64,000 nucleotides of DNA from Hydrogenophaga sp. (GTDB lineage: Bacteria; Pseudomonadota; Gammaproteobacteria; Burkholderiales; Burkholderiaceae_C): positions 23,275 through 87,274 of the forward strand of contig JAGKSX010000112.1 in assembly GCA_018993155.1 (NCBI GenBank), given 5' to 3'. The notes under the pieces are model-generated. The model ran no database searches, was not told the DNA's origin, and was given only the letters and a program-made list of their open reading frames with translations. The stretch's first letter is position 1. Every line of letters starts with the position of its first letter. Positions 1-8,354 of this stretch are shown in pieces. The position numbers and the translations under genes were made by a program.

Positions 1-93
1 AGCAACTACGGCGCGGTGCAGCCGCCCGGCACGCCGGGCCGCGCCGACGGGTTCCTGGGTGCCGTCGGTGTGTCTTTCCTCACCGCCGTCTGA
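1..93 (+). CDS. 3' end of an upstream gene, product unknown (partial)
   Basis: The window opens inside a reading frame that runs from base 1 to a TGA at 91-93 and encodes 30 C-terminal residues ending GVSFLTAV. The stop lies one base before the ATG at 95 of the next gene, which suggests it is the preceding member of the same operon. The fragment is too short to assign to a family; a hydrolase or transferase of the same pathway is possible but unsupported. Confidence 0.5.
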   Translation, partial: SNYGAVQPPGTPGRADGFLGAVGVSFLTAV

Positions 94-94
94 C

Positions 95-874
95 ATGGCC
101 GCCCCCCGCTACGGCCTGGAAGGCAAGACCGTGCTCGTCACCGGCGCGGCCGGCGGCATCGGCAGCGCGCTGGCGCGGGCCTTCGCCGCGCAGGGCGCGC
201 GGCTGATGCTGCTCGACCGGGCCGACACTTCGCTGCCCGTGCTCAGTGCCGAACTCGACGCCAGCGCCGCCGTGTGCGACCTGGGCGACCCGGCACAGAT
301 CGCGCGCATCGCCCAGCAGGTGCGCGAGCGCTGGGGCACGCTGGACGTGCTGGTCAACAACGCCGGCACCGAGTACCCGACGCCGCTGGCCGACCCCTCG
401 CCCGACGCCATGGTGCGCTGGTCCGCGCTGCTGGACAACAACGTCGGCTCCATGGTGCGGCTCACGCAGGCCCTGCTGCCGGTGTTGCCGCGCGGCGCGA
501 GCGTGATCAACCAGAGCTCGATCTGGGGCCGCATCGGCGTGGCCGGTTTCTCCGCGTACGCAGCGAGCAAACACGCGGTGGTGGGCCTCACGCGCTCGCT
601 CGCGCTGGAGCTGGGCCCGCGCGGCATCCGCGTCAACGCGGTCTGCCCCGGCTGGGTGCGCACGGCCGCGGCGCTGCGCTCGCTCACCACCATGGCGCAG
701 GAACAGGGCCGCAGCGAGGCCGAGGTGGAGCGCGAGATTCTCTCCAGGCAGGCCATGCCGGTGATGCTCAGGCCCGACGACCTGGCCGGCGTGTTCCTCT
801 TCCTCGCCAGCGAGGGCGCGGCCCCGCTCACCGGCCAGTGCCTGGTGGCCAGCCACGGCGAGGTGATGGCATGA
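95..874 (+). CDS. SDR-family NAD(P)-dependent oxidoreductase
   Basis: A classical short-chain dehydrogenase of 259 residues, the usual family length. It has the nucleotide-binding TGAAGGIG (residues 16-23), NNAG (88-91), a catalytic Ser near 141-142 and YAASK with Tyr155/Lys159. The substrate cannot be read from sequence; the family oxidises alcohols or reduces ketones in the cytoplasm. The ATG at 95 was chosen over an in-frame GTG at 59 because 59-91 lies inside the preceding reading frame and the conserved beta strand begins soon after residue 10. It overlaps the next gene by ATGA (871-874), so the two are probably translationally coupled. A second SDR follows directly, so one pathway may need two successive redox steps. 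Confidence 0.85.
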   Translation: MAAPRYGLEGKTVLVTGAAGGIGSALARAFAAQGARLMLLDRADTSLPVLSAELDASAAVCDLGDPAQIARIAQQVRERWGTLDVLVNNAGTEYPTPLADPSPDAMVRWSALLDNNVGSMVRLTQALLPVLPRGASVINQSSIWGRIGVAGFSAYAASKHAVVGLTRSLALELGPRGIRVNAVCPGWVRTAAALRSLTTMAQEQGRSEAEVEREILSRQAMPVMLRPDDLAGVFLFLASEGAAPLTGQCLVASHGEVMA

Positions 875-1626
875 AGAACCACCCCACCCTCTCGCTGCAG
901 GGCAAGACCGCGCTGGTCACCGGCGCGGCCACCGGCATCGGCCGCGCCATCGCGATCCTGTTCGCGCAGGCCGGCGCGCGCGTGGTGGTCAACCACCTTG
1001 GGCAGACCGAGGCCGCACTGGCCGTGGTGCAGGCGATCCAGCGCGACGGCTGCGAGGCGTTCGCGATCGACGCCGACGTCAGCCGAGCCGACGCGGTGCA
1101 ACGCCTGATGGCCGACGCGGGCGAGGTGCACCTGCTCGTCAACAACGCCGGCATCATCCAGGAGAAGCCCTTTCTCGACACCACCGAGGCCGACTGGGAC
1201 CGGATGCTCGGCGTCGACCTCAAATCCGTCTTCCTCACCTCGCGCGCCGTGCTGCCTGGCATGGTGGCGCGCGGCAACGGCGTCATCGTCAACCTGGCGT
1301 CCGACCTCGGCATCCTGGGCCGCGAGCAGTACGCGCCCTACTGCGCGGCCAAGGCCGGCGTGATCGGGCTCACGCGCTCGCTGGCGCGCGAGTTCGCACC
1401 GCACGGCATCCGCGTCAACGCTATCGCCCCCGGCCCGGTGAACACCGCGATGGTCTCGCTCGACCACATGAGCCCCGAATGGATCGAGAAGGAGCTGGCG
1501 ATCCCGCAGCACCGCGTCGCCGAGACCGAGGAGATCGCGGCCACCGCGCTGTTCCTGGCCAGCGACCTCTCGCGCTTCTACTGCGGCCAGGTGCTGGGAC
1601 CCAATGGTGGATCGGTGATGCCGTGA
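871..1626 (+). CDS. SDR-family oxidoreductase (FabG-like)
   Basis: A second short-chain dehydrogenase, 251 residues, closer to the FabG/glucose-dehydrogenase type. Motifs: TGAATGIG (17-24), NNAG (91-94), Ser144 in NLAS, Tyr157 and Lys161 in YCAAK, and the usual PGPVNT after the active site. Cytoplasmic; substrate unknown. The start overlaps the stop of the first SDR (ATGA) and its own stop overlaps the GTG of the transporter gene (1623), so SDR-SDR-transporter is one translationally coupled unit. It is not a duplicate of its neighbour: outside the motifs the two diverge strongly, which argues for different substrates or steps. Confidence 0.87.
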   Translation: MKNHPTLSLQGKTALVTGAATGIGRAIAILFAQAGARVVVNHLGQTEAALAVVQAIQRDGCEAFAIDADVSRADAVQRLMADAGEVHLLVNNAGIIQEKPFLDTTEADWDRMLGVDLKSVFLTSRAVLPGMVARGNGVIVNLASDLGILGREQYAPYCAAKAGVIGLTRSLAREFAPHGIRVNAIAPGPVNTAMVSLDHMSPEWIEKELAIPQHRVAETEEIAATALFLASDLSRFYCGQVLGPNGGSVMP

Positions 1627-2507
1627 ACGCCGCCGGTGTGCTGCTGTTCTCGGCCTCACTCTGGGGCCTGTCGTGGATGCCGCTCAAGTGGTTTTCCGCG
1701 CAGGGCCTGAGCGGGCCGATGGTCTCGCTCGTCTCGTATGGTGCGGTGGCCCTGTGCGCGCTGGTCTTCGTCTGGCGCGAGCGCGCCGCGTGGTGCGCGC
1801 AGTGGGGGCCGCTGCTGGCGATCGCGGCCGTCGGTGGCTGGGCCAACACCTCGTTCGTCAACGCCCTGATGGTGGGCGACGTGGTGCGGGTGATGTTCCT
1901 GTTCTACCTGTCGCCGGTGTGGTCCGTGCTCGGTGGCTGGCTGTTCCTGAAGGAACACATTCCGCCCACGCGCTGGGCGGCCGTGGTGGCGGCCATCGTC
2001 GGCCTGTGGCTGGTGCTCGGCGGGCCGGGCGGCGTGGAACTCTCGCTCTCGCTGTCGGATGGCCTCGCGCTCTTCGCCGGGCTGGCCTACGCGGGCAACA
2101 ACCTGATCGCCCGCGCCGCGCAAGCCGTGCCGCTGCGCAGCAAGACCATCGCCATCTTCATCGGCTGCGGCGTGATCTCGCTGCTGATCACCACCGCGTT
2201 CGACCAACCCGTGCCCGCCCTGTCGGCCAGCACCTGGCTCGCGGTGCTGGCCTACGGCTTCGTCTGGCTGCTGCTGGCCACCGCGACCTGGCAGTTCGGC
2301 GTGACGCACATCGAAAGCAGCCGGGCCGGCGTGATCCTGCTCGCCGAACTGGTGGTGGCGGTGCTCACCGCGCTCTGGTTCGGCGGTGAATCGCTCACCC
2401 CGCTGGGTTGGCTGGGCGGCACGCTCATTGCTGTGGCGGCGCTGGTGGAAGCGCTCGACAGCACACCGCCGACGCGCAAACCCTTACCCGCAACAACAGG
2501 AGGATGA
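1623..2507 (+). CDS. DMT superfamily (EamA) transporter
   Basis: An integral inner-membrane protein of 294 residues with about ten hydrophobic segments in two halves, the pattern of EamA drug/metabolite transporters. A GTG start at 1623 overlaps the TGA of the upstream SDR; a longer reading to 1479 would lie in the coding sequence of that SDR and adds a charged, non-membrane N-terminus, so it was rejected. The family exports or imports small metabolites such as amino acids. Inside an operon with creatininase and a biuret-hydrolase-like enzyme, it may carry the substrate or an excess product; this is inference from context only. Confidence 0.8.
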   Translation: MNAAGVLLFSASLWGLSWMPLKWFSAQGLSGPMVSLVSYGAVALCALVFVWRERAAWCAQWGPLLAIAAVGGWANTSFVNALMVGDVVRVMFLFYLSPVWSVLGGWLFLKEHIPPTRWAAVVAAIVGLWLVLGGPGGVELSLSLSDGLALFAGLAYAGNNLIARAAQAVPLRSKTIAIFIGCGVISLLITTAFDQPVPALSASTWLAVLAYGFVWLLLATATWQFGVTHIESSRAGVILLAELVVAVLTALWFGGESLTPLGWLGGTLIAVAALVEALDSTPPTRKPLPATTGG

Positions 2508-2511
2508 CCCG

Positions 2512-3291
2512 ATGACCGACACCGTGTGGATGAACCAGCTTTCCTGGGTGGACTACCAGGCCCGCGTGGTGCGAGACCAGCCGCCCGTGCTGCTGCCCGT
2601 GGGCGCGCTCGAGCAGCACGGCCCGCACCTCCCCCTGGGCACCGACGGCCTGCTCTCCAGCGCCGTCGCGGCCGACACTGCCGCGCTGGTCGGGGGCCTG
2701 GTGGCGCCCACGCTCTCGTATGGCTACAAGTCGCAGCCCAAGTGCGGCGGTGGCCAGCACTTCTGCGGCACCACCAGCGTGGACGCCGCCACCCTCATCG
2801 GCCAGGTGCGCGACGCGGTGCGCGAGTTCGCGCGCCACGGCCTCACGAAGCTGGTCATCGTCAACGGCCACTACGAGAACCAGTGGTTCCTGATCGAAGG
2901 CATCGACCTCGGCCTGCGCGACCTTGGCCCCGGCGCGCAGCTGCAGGTGATGCGCCTGGAGTACTGGGACTTCATGACGCCCGACACCCTGGGCGACGTG
3001 TTTCCCGACGGCTTCCCAGGCTTCGCGCTTGAACACGCCGCCGTGCTGGAGACCTCGATGATGCTGCACTACCACCCCAATCTTGTGCGAATGGACCTGT
3101 TGCCCGACGACGGCCCGGCCGACTTCCCGCCTTACGAGATGTACCCGCCGCGCACCGACTGGGTGCCCGCCTCCGGCGTGCTCTCCTCGGCCAAAGGCTC
3201 GGACGCGGTGAAAGGCAAGCTGCTCGCCGACGAAGTGGCCCGCCGCATGGCCGAGGCCGTGCGCACCGGTTTCGAAAGGCCCGCGCCATGA
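2512..3291 (+). CDS. Creatininase (creatinine amidohydrolase) family enzyme
   Basis: 259 residues, the length of Pseudomonas creatininase. It matches that enzyme as I remember it along its whole length, not only in motifs: VGALEQHGPHLPLGTD (metal-binding Glu, His, Asp), YGYKSQ, a GGG-x-HF-x-GTTS loop, NGHYEN (metal-binding His and Glu), YWDF and a C-terminal SSAK. The family reaction is metal-dependent opening of the creatinine lactam to creatine. One substrate-side tryptophan of the Pseudomonas enzyme (before the EH of its LEHGG-like motif) appears to be Phe here (GFALEH), so the true substrate could be a related cyclic amide. The ATG at 2512 has a strong AGGAGG at 2498-2503. The stop overlaps the next start (ATGA). 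Confidence 0.85.
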   Translation: MTDTVWMNQLSWVDYQARVVRDQPPVLLPVGALEQHGPHLPLGTDGLLSSAVAADTAALVGGLVAPTLSYGYKSQPKCGGGQHFCGTTSVDAATLIGQVRDAVREFARHGLTKLVIVNGHYENQWFLIEGIDLGLRDLGPGAQLQVMRLEYWDFMTPDTLGDVFPDGFPGFALEHAAVLETSMMLHYHPNLVRMDLLPDDGPADFPPYEMYPPRTDWVPASGVLSSAKGSDAVKGKLLADEVARRMAEAVRTGFERPAP

Positions 3292-3968
3292 GCAGCACCG
3301 CGCTCATCGTGATCGACATGCAACGCGACTTCTGCAGCCCGGGGGGCTATGCCGACACCGCCGGCATGGACGTGCAGCGCCTGCGCGAGCCGATCGCGAA
3401 CATCCAGCAACTGCTGGCCGCCGCGCGCGCCAAGGGCCTGCTGGTGGTGCACACGCGCGAGGGCCACCTGCCCGACCTGAGCGACTGCACGCCCGCCAAG
3501 CTCGCGCGCAGCATCGCCGCGGGCGCGGCCATCGGCAGCCAGGGCCCGCTGGGCCGGCTGCTGGTGCGCGGCGAACAGGGCCACGATTTCGTGGACGCGC
3601 TCCAACCGGCCCCAGGCGACTTCGTGGTCGACAAGCCCGGCTACGGCGCCTTCCACCAGACGCGCCTGACGCAACTGCTCGCCGCGCACGGCGTGGACCG
3701 GCTCATCCTCTGCGGCGTGACCACCGAGGTCTGCGTGCACTCCACACTGCGCGAAGCGGTGGACCGCGGCTTTGCCTGCACCACCGTGGGCGACGCCACC
3801 GCCGCCAGCAACCCCGCGCTGCAGGCGCCCGCGCTCGCCATGATCGACGTGGAAGGCGGCATCTTCGGCCGTGTGCGCAGCACCGCCGAGGTGGTGGCCG
3901 AACTCGCCGACAGCCCGCCCGCGCGCGACCGCGTCACCACCTGGGTGCAAGCCTTCACCGGCGCCTGA
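3288..3968 (+). CDS. Cysteine hydrolase, isochorismatase fold (biuret-hydrolase-like)
   Basis: 226 residues with an isochorismatase-like fold. The Asp-Lys-Cys triad is D10 (VIDMQRDF), K116 (VDKPGYGAF) and C149 (GVTTEVCV), with the conserved cis-peptide motif before the Cys. The THTREGH-like segment (HTREGH), GRLLVRGE and the late GGIFG motif resemble biuret hydrolase BiuH and ureidoacrylate hydrolase RutB more than isochorismatase or nicotinamidase. Likely role: hydrolysis of a ureido or carbamoyl amide to release ammonia, for example biuret to allophanate or a carbamoyl derivative produced after the creatininase step. The allophanate hydrolase at 32,350 could finish such a route. ATGA overlap with creatininase. 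Exact substrate uncertain. Confidence 0.8.
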   Translation: MSSTALIVIDMQRDFCSPGGYADTAGMDVQRLREPIANIQQLLAAARAKGLLVVHTREGHLPDLSDCTPAKLARSIAAGAAIGSQGPLGRLLVRGEQGHDFVDALQPAPGDFVVDKPGYGAFHQTRLTQLLAAHGVDRLILCGVTTEVCVHSTLREAVDRGFACTTVGDATAASNPALQAPALAMIDVEGGIFGRVRSTAEVVAELADSPPARDRVTTWVQAFTGA

Positions 3969-3974
3969 GCCCCC

Positions 3975-4727
3975 ATGAGCCCACCCACCATCCCCGACCG
4001 CTACCACGGCGTGTGGCAGCGCACCCTGCTCGAAACGCCCGAGGGCCGCGACACCACCAGCTGGGTGCACTGGCTGCAGACCGGCCTGTGGCACGGCGAC
4101 CTGCGCGTGCCCGCCGATGCCGAACGCGCCACGCCCGCGGGCCGCGCGCAACAGCAGGGCTTTGCCGGCACCACCGCCATCACCCGGCCCGACCCGGCCC
4201 TGCCCGAGGTCTGCACCTGGCAACGCCGCATCGACTTCCAGCCCCCGCGCAGCACGCCCGACGCGGGCCACATGGTGTTCGAGACCCCGCAACGCGTGAT
4301 CGAGACCGGCATCCACGGCAGCTACCTCGAGGTGTGGGAGCGCCTGCCCGGCTCGGTGGGGCGGCGCATCGCGCTGGCCGCACTGGACGCGGCCGGCGAA
4401 CCCACCGCCGAGCGCCTGCTGGTCAGTGGGCAGTACCTCATGCACCTTCGGCCGCGCGAGGCCGCCTGGCCCGCCGACACCGCGCCCGACGACACCCTGG
4501 CCCAGGTGGTGCAGCGCCATGCGGCCGAGGCCGAGGCGCTGCTGGACTTCCAGATCACGTTCGGCACCTGGGGCGAGGGCGTGTGGGCGGTGCAGCGCGC
4601 CACGCGCCCGGCGCTCGAAGGCCGACACCGGCCGTGCGCGCTGGACCGTGTGAGCGACACCGAAGCGGTCGCGACCGGCGAAGGCCTGCCACCCCGCTGG
4701 CAAGTGCTGGAGTGGCACGCCGCCTGA
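3975..4727 (+). CDS. Uncharacterised protein of the creatininase operon
   Basis: 250 residues with no signal peptide and no membrane segment. I do not recognise the family. It is rich in Trp, with alternating short hydrophobic stretches (VHWLQTGLWHGDLRVP near the start, VFETPQRVIETG and YLEVWERLP in the middle, ITFGTWGEGVWAVQ near the end), consistent with an all-beta, calycin-like barrel that could bind a small ligand. It starts seven bases after the hydrolase stop and ends four bases before the convergent amiR stop, so it closes the operon. Function should be sought together with the creatininase and cysteine hydrolase; no catalytic motif is visible. Confidence 0.75.
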   Translation: MSPPTIPDRYHGVWQRTLLETPEGRDTTSWVHWLQTGLWHGDLRVPADAERATPAGRAQQQGFAGTTAITRPDPALPEVCTWQRRIDFQPPRSTPDAGHMVFETPQRVIETGIHGSYLEVWERLPGSVGRRIALAALDAAGEPTAERLLVSGQYLMHLRPREAAWPADTAPDDTLAQVVQRHAAEAEALLDFQITFGTWGEGVWAVQRATRPALEGRHRPCALDRVSDTEAVATGEGLPPRWQVLEWHAA

Positions 4728-4731
4728 GCGG

Positions 4732-5388
4732 CTATTCCTCCCGGCGGTGGCGCGACGGCAGCGACACCGACAGCAACTCGTGGGCCTCCACGATCGCCAT
4801 CGCCACCTCTTCGGTCGTGGTCCGCTTGGCCATGGCCTGGTCGCGGATCAGGTCGTAAGCCTCCGTCTCCGACACGTGGTGGCTCTTCATCAGGATGGCC
4901 TTGGCATCGGCGATGTGCCGCACGCCGAGCAGTTTGGCCTCCACCTTCTTGAGGCGCCGCGCCAGCGCGCGGTTCACCTTGTGGCTCTCGCGGGCCAGCA
5001 CCAGCGCGGAGAGCAGGCCGAACGAGCGCACCGGCGAGGGCAGCACGGCCTTGGCTTCCAGGCCCAGCACCACCTCCACGATGGTTGGGTTCTCGTAGTT
5101 GACCACCGCGATCACAGTCGGCGCGTCCTCGGCATGGGCCCAGTCCATGTTGAGGTTGAGGATCTCGGGGCGCACCGCGAGAAAGACCACGTCCACATCC
5201 TTGCCGATGGACTGCACGGGCGGCCAGAAAGCCTGCACCTTGCAGCCGATGCGTTGCAGCTGTTGCGTGAGCTGGCGGCCGTCCGAGTCGTCCGGGTGGA
5301 TGACCGCCACGGTCAGCGTGCGAAGTTCCTTGAGCTGCTGGGGCGTGGCCCGCAGCGCGCGTGGAGGCTCCGCGCGGTCGACCATCAA
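4732..5388 (-). CDS. amiR: ANTAR-domain antitermination regulator, AmiR type
   Basis: 218 residues: an N-terminal pseudo-receiver region (about 20-140, lacking a normal phospho-acceptor pocket), a coiled linker, and a C-terminal ANTAR three-helix domain (about 150-210) with the expected AKAILM, SETEAYDLIR and AMAKR segments. Family knowledge: Pseudomonas AmiR binds leader RNA and prevents termination upstream of the amidase gene, and is held inactive by AmiC when no amide is bound. The ATG overlaps the amiC stop (ATGA), matching the known need for co-translation of the pair. Its likely target is the terminator in the operon leader at 15,146-15,193. The gene is convergent with the creatininase operon. 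Confidence 0.9.
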   Translation of the reverse strand: MMVDRAEPPRALRATPQQLKELRTLTVAVIHPDDSDGRQLTQQLQRIGCKVQAFWPPVQSIGKDVDVVFLAVRPEILNLNMDWAHAEDAPTVIAVVNYENPTIVEVVLGLEAKAVLPSPVRSFGLLSALVLARESHKVNRALARRLKKVEAKLLGVRHIADAKAILMKSHHVSETEAYDLIRDQAMAKRTTTEEVAMAIVEAHELLSVSLPSRHRREE

Positions 5389-6539
5389 GACTCCAGGGTG
5401 TCCAGGCGGGCGGCCCAGTCACCCAGCGAGTGGGTGACGAGGTAGGGATCGGGGTACACCGACCTTCTCGCCTGGCGGACGATGGTGAACTGGCTCTCGG
5501 CGTTCACGCGGCCAATGCGCGGGTACAGGCAGGTGTGGTGGTTGTTGGGGTCGATGCGCACGCGGCCCTGCGGCGCGTCGAACTCGCTGCCCAGCACGTG
5601 CGGCATGAGCTCGGCGATGTCGTCGCTGCGCGACTGGCGCATGGCATTGGCGAAGATGTGCATCTGGAAGTACGAGGCTTCCCAGCACAGGTTGGGCACG
5701 CAGCGCTCGCCCAGGCGGCGGCGCAGGCTTTGCAGGCAGCGCTGGTTGGCGGCGGATTCGATCGACTGGAAGTAAGGCGCCGAGGTGTAGTGCCCGGTGG
5801 CCAGGCCTTTCTCCATCTGCGAGATTTCCGCTTCGGACGTGGTGAGGCTGCCGATGGGCATGGTCTTCGGATCGAAGCCGGCATCGGCATAGGCGCGGTA
5901 CAGAGCGGCGGTGGAGTCCCCGACCACGGTGGAGAAGATGAAGTCGGGCCGCTTGTGGCGGATGTCGTCCATGATGTCCGCGAAGTCCTTCTCGGTGGCG
6001 TCCAGCGCCACATAGCGTTCGGCCAGCTTTTCGCTGCCCTGGCGCTGCATCACCAGCTCGCCCATGATGCGGTTGGACTCGTAGGGGTAGATGTAGTCGG
6101 AGCCGATGAGGTAGACGCGCGCACCGAAATTGGCCGTCATGAATTCGGCCAGCTGCACGCTGTTCTGGTTCGGCGCCGCGCCGGTGTAGATGACGTTGGC
6201 CGAGTACTCGAAGCCCTCGTACAGCGTGGGATAGAACAGCAGCTTGTTCCACTTTTCGATGACGGGGATCACGGCCTTGCGGCTGCTGGACATGTAGCAG
6301 CCGAAGATGACGTTGACCTTGTCCTGCAGGATCAGCTGTTCGGCCAGCTGGGCGTAGCGCTGCGGGTTGGACTGGGCATCGTGGTGCACCGGCACCAGCT
6401 CGCGGCCGTTGATGCCCCCGGCATCGTTGATTTCGTCGATCGCCAGCAAGGCGCCATGCAGCTGCGACAGGCCGATGGTGGAGGTGACACCGGTCGAGGA
6501 GAACAGCACGCCGACGCGCACGGGATCGCGGTCAACCAT
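5385..6539 (-). CDS. amiC: Amide-sensing negative regulator AmiC (ABC binding-protein fold)
   Basis: 384 residues of type I periplasmic-binding-protein fold, beginning directly with VRVGVLFSSTG and with no signal peptide, so cytoplasmic. It resembles the transporter binding protein at 13,798 (shared GCYxSxSRKA, YYPTxYEG/FYPTLYEG and GSDYIYPYESNRIM blocks), which fits AmiC evolving from an amide-binding protein. Family role: sequesters AmiR and releases it when a short aliphatic amide is bound. It is the second-last gene of the amide operon and overlaps amiR by four bases. A 108-base gap separates it from the VWA gene upstream; no terminator is obvious there. Confidence 0.9.
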   Translation of the reverse strand: MVDRDPVRVGVLFSSTGVTSTIGLSQLHGALLAIDEINDAGGINGRELVPVHHDAQSNPQRYAQLAEQLILQDKVNVIFGCYMSSSRKAVIPVIEKWNKLLFYPTLYEGFEYSANVIYTGAAPNQNSVQLAEFMTANFGARVYLIGSDYIYPYESNRIMGELVMQRQGSEKLAERYVALDATEKDFADIMDDIRHKRPDFIFSTVVGDSTAALYRAYADAGFDPKTMPIGSLTTSEAEISQMEKGLATGHYTSAPYFQSIESAANQRCLQSLRRRLGERCVPNLCWEASYFQMHIFANAMRQSRSDDIAELMPHVLGSEFDAPQGRVRIDPNNHHTCLYPRIGRVNAESQFTIVRQARRSVYPDPYLVTHSLGDWAARLDTLES

Positions 6540-6647
6540 GGCACACCCTGGATGCGGCCGGCGCCGCGACGTGGGAACGAACGGGGGTCTTCAGTGGCAT
6601 GGGCAAGGCCGTGAACAGCAGGGAATGGGTGCCAGGCGGTGTGGCCG

Positions 6648-8354
6648 TCATCCGGCGGCCAGCCTCACATAGGCTCTCTGCAACTGTACCGGAAGGTGGC
6701 TCGGATCGGCCGCGATCCCATGGTCGCGCCAGCCGAAAATCCGGCGCACGTAAGGGTCGGCCGCGGCATCGACGGCCAGGCAGAAAGTGCGGATGCCGGC
6801 TCGGCGCGCCTGCTGCACCGCCATGCGCGCGTCCTCCACCAGGTAGTCGGGTTCGAACACGTCCACGTCCGAGGGCGCGCCATCCGTGACGACCAGCAGG
6901 CCGCGATGGCGCCCGGGCTGGGTTTGCAGATGGGCCGTGGCCTGGCGCAAGGCCGCGCCCAGGCGGGTCGAGTGCCGGGCCGGCACCGAGGCCAGGCGGT
7001 CGCGGGCGGCGCCGTCGAGCGGGTCGTCCCATTCGAGCAGGCGGTAGTAGCTCACCTCGGCCCGCGTGTTGGAGTTGAAGCCATGAATGGCCACGCGGTC
7101 CTGCGTGTGCACCGTGGCTTCGGCCAACAGGAAGGCGGCCTGCTTTTCGATGTCCAGCAGCGAGGCGCCGCGCGCGCCCGAGGGGTCGTTGGTGGACTCG
7201 GACAGATCGAGCAGCACCAGAATGCGGGAGGTGCCCGCCTCGCGGCCCGGGCGCATGAACAGCCGAGGCTCGGGTTGCAGGTCGAGGCGGCGGTCCACGA
7301 GCACCTCGATGGCGGCGTTGAGGTCGATGTCTTCGCCCTCCCACTGCCGGCGCAGGCGCTGGCGGCGGCTGAGGCGGCGCACGCGGTGCAGCGACACCGG
7401 GCTGAAGCTGTGAGACAAGGCGGGCCGCGCGCGGGCGAGCGTGGTGGGCGCCAGGGCCGGCAGCTTCTCGATCACGGTGCACCAGTCCCGGCGCCACAGG
7501 GCCAGCCGGTGGTGCCATTCGGCGTGCAGGGTGCGGCTCAGCTCCACCTCGGCCTGTTCGCGCACGGGCTGCGTTCCGGCGGTGGCCTGTGGGGGCGGTG
7601 CGGCCGCGCGCGCCGGGGCCGAGCGGGGCGCGGCAATGGCCTGCTGTTCGTCCTGCTCGTTGTCGTCGTGCTGCCACAGGATGCTGTGGTCGTCGCGGTA
7701 GGGCGACGGCACGACGTGGTGCTGGGGATCGAAACGCACCCGCATCTGCCCCAGGTCGTTGGCCAGGATGGAGGCGATCGCGCGGAACGCCGGGGCGTCG
7801 CCCAGGCCGTGGCGGGTCTGCGTTTCCTCGAACAGCCGGCGGGCCTTGTTCACCCAGTGGTTGTCGTCCGCGCAACCCGGGTCGGCCAGCGCGCGGTCCA
7901 TGCGGGCCAGCAGCGCTTCGAAGCTGAAGTTCCCGGCCTCGGGCACGGGGGCGAGGTGTTCGAGGAACCAGCCGCTCACACCCGGGTAGCGCCGTGCCAG
8001 CAGCCGCTCCACGCGAGCGTCCTCGACGGCGGACACCACGGCCTGGCTCATGGGCTTGAGCAGGCGGGCGGGCTGCTGCAGCGGCGAGTACAGCAAGTGC
8101 GCCACGGCGTGGGCCACGCTGGCGCGGTAGAGCCCGCCGGCCGGCGCGGCCGCGTCCTCCAGCGCCTGTCGGCTGAGCAGCACCTGCTCGCGCGTGAGGA
8201 TGGTGCGGCGCGCACGAGGGCCGGCGCTGGCCTCGGCCACCGCCAGCGGCCCGCCCAGCAGGCCCGAACCGAGCCAGGCCAGCGAGGGCAGCAGGCCGTC
8301 GATCGCGTCGACATCCGGTGGTGCGAGCACGTGCGCCGGCAGGTCGCTCTTCAT
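6648..8354 (-). CDS. VWA-domain protein, NorD/CbbO-like
   Basis: 568 residues. The C-terminal third is a von Willebrand A domain with the MIDAS motif DLSES (in VLLDLSEST) and later Asp positions (VVTDGAPSD). The long N-terminal part is helical and of the NorD/CbbO type. Such proteins pair with CbbQ/NorQ AAA ATPases to insert or remodel metal centres or to activate enzymes. The ATG at 8354 overlaps the stop of the AAA gene (8351), the usual arrangement for the pair. A much longer open frame up to 9401 exists but runs through the coding sequence of the AAA gene and was not used. In Pseudomonas amidase operons a chaperone-like ATPase (AmiB) occupies this position, so a role in amidase or transporter maturation is plausible. 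Confidence 0.8.
   Translation of the reverse strand: MKSDLPAHVLAPPDVDAIDGLLPSLAWLGSGLLGGPLAVAEASAGPRARRTILTREQVLLSRQALEDAAAPAGGLYRASVAHAVAHLLYSPLQQPARLLKPMSQAVVSAVEDARVERLLARRYPGVSGWFLEHLAPVPEAGNFSFEALLARMDRALADPGCADDNHWVNKARRLFEETQTRHGLGDAPAFRAIASILANDLGQMRVRFDPQHHVVPSPYRDDHSILWQHDDNEQDEQQAIAAPRSAPARAAAPPPQATAGTQPVREQAEVELSRTLHAEWHHRLALWRRDWCTVIEKLPALAPTTLARARPALSHSFSPVSLHRVRRLSRRQRLRRQWEGEDIDLNAAIEVLVDRRLDLQPEPRLFMRPGREAGTSRILVLLDLSESTNDPSGARGASLLDIEKQAAFLLAEATVHTQDRVAIHGFNSNTRAEVSYYRLLEWDDPLDGAARDRLASVPARHSTRLGAALRQATAHLQTQPGRHRGLLVVTDGAPSDVDVFEPDYLVEDARMAVQQARRAGIRTFCLAVDAAADPYVRRIFGWRDHGIAADPSHLPVQLQRAYVRLAAG

Noticed and set aside
80-1659. Long open frames on the minus strand across the SDR genes
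   Set aside because: They are GC-skew shadows of the plus-strand genes with His/Arg/Gly-rich translations and no motifs.
5385-6539. AmiC-like gene as another periplasmic transporter subunit
   Set aside because: It has no signal peptide and overlaps the ANTAR gene, as expected for the cytoplasmic sensor.
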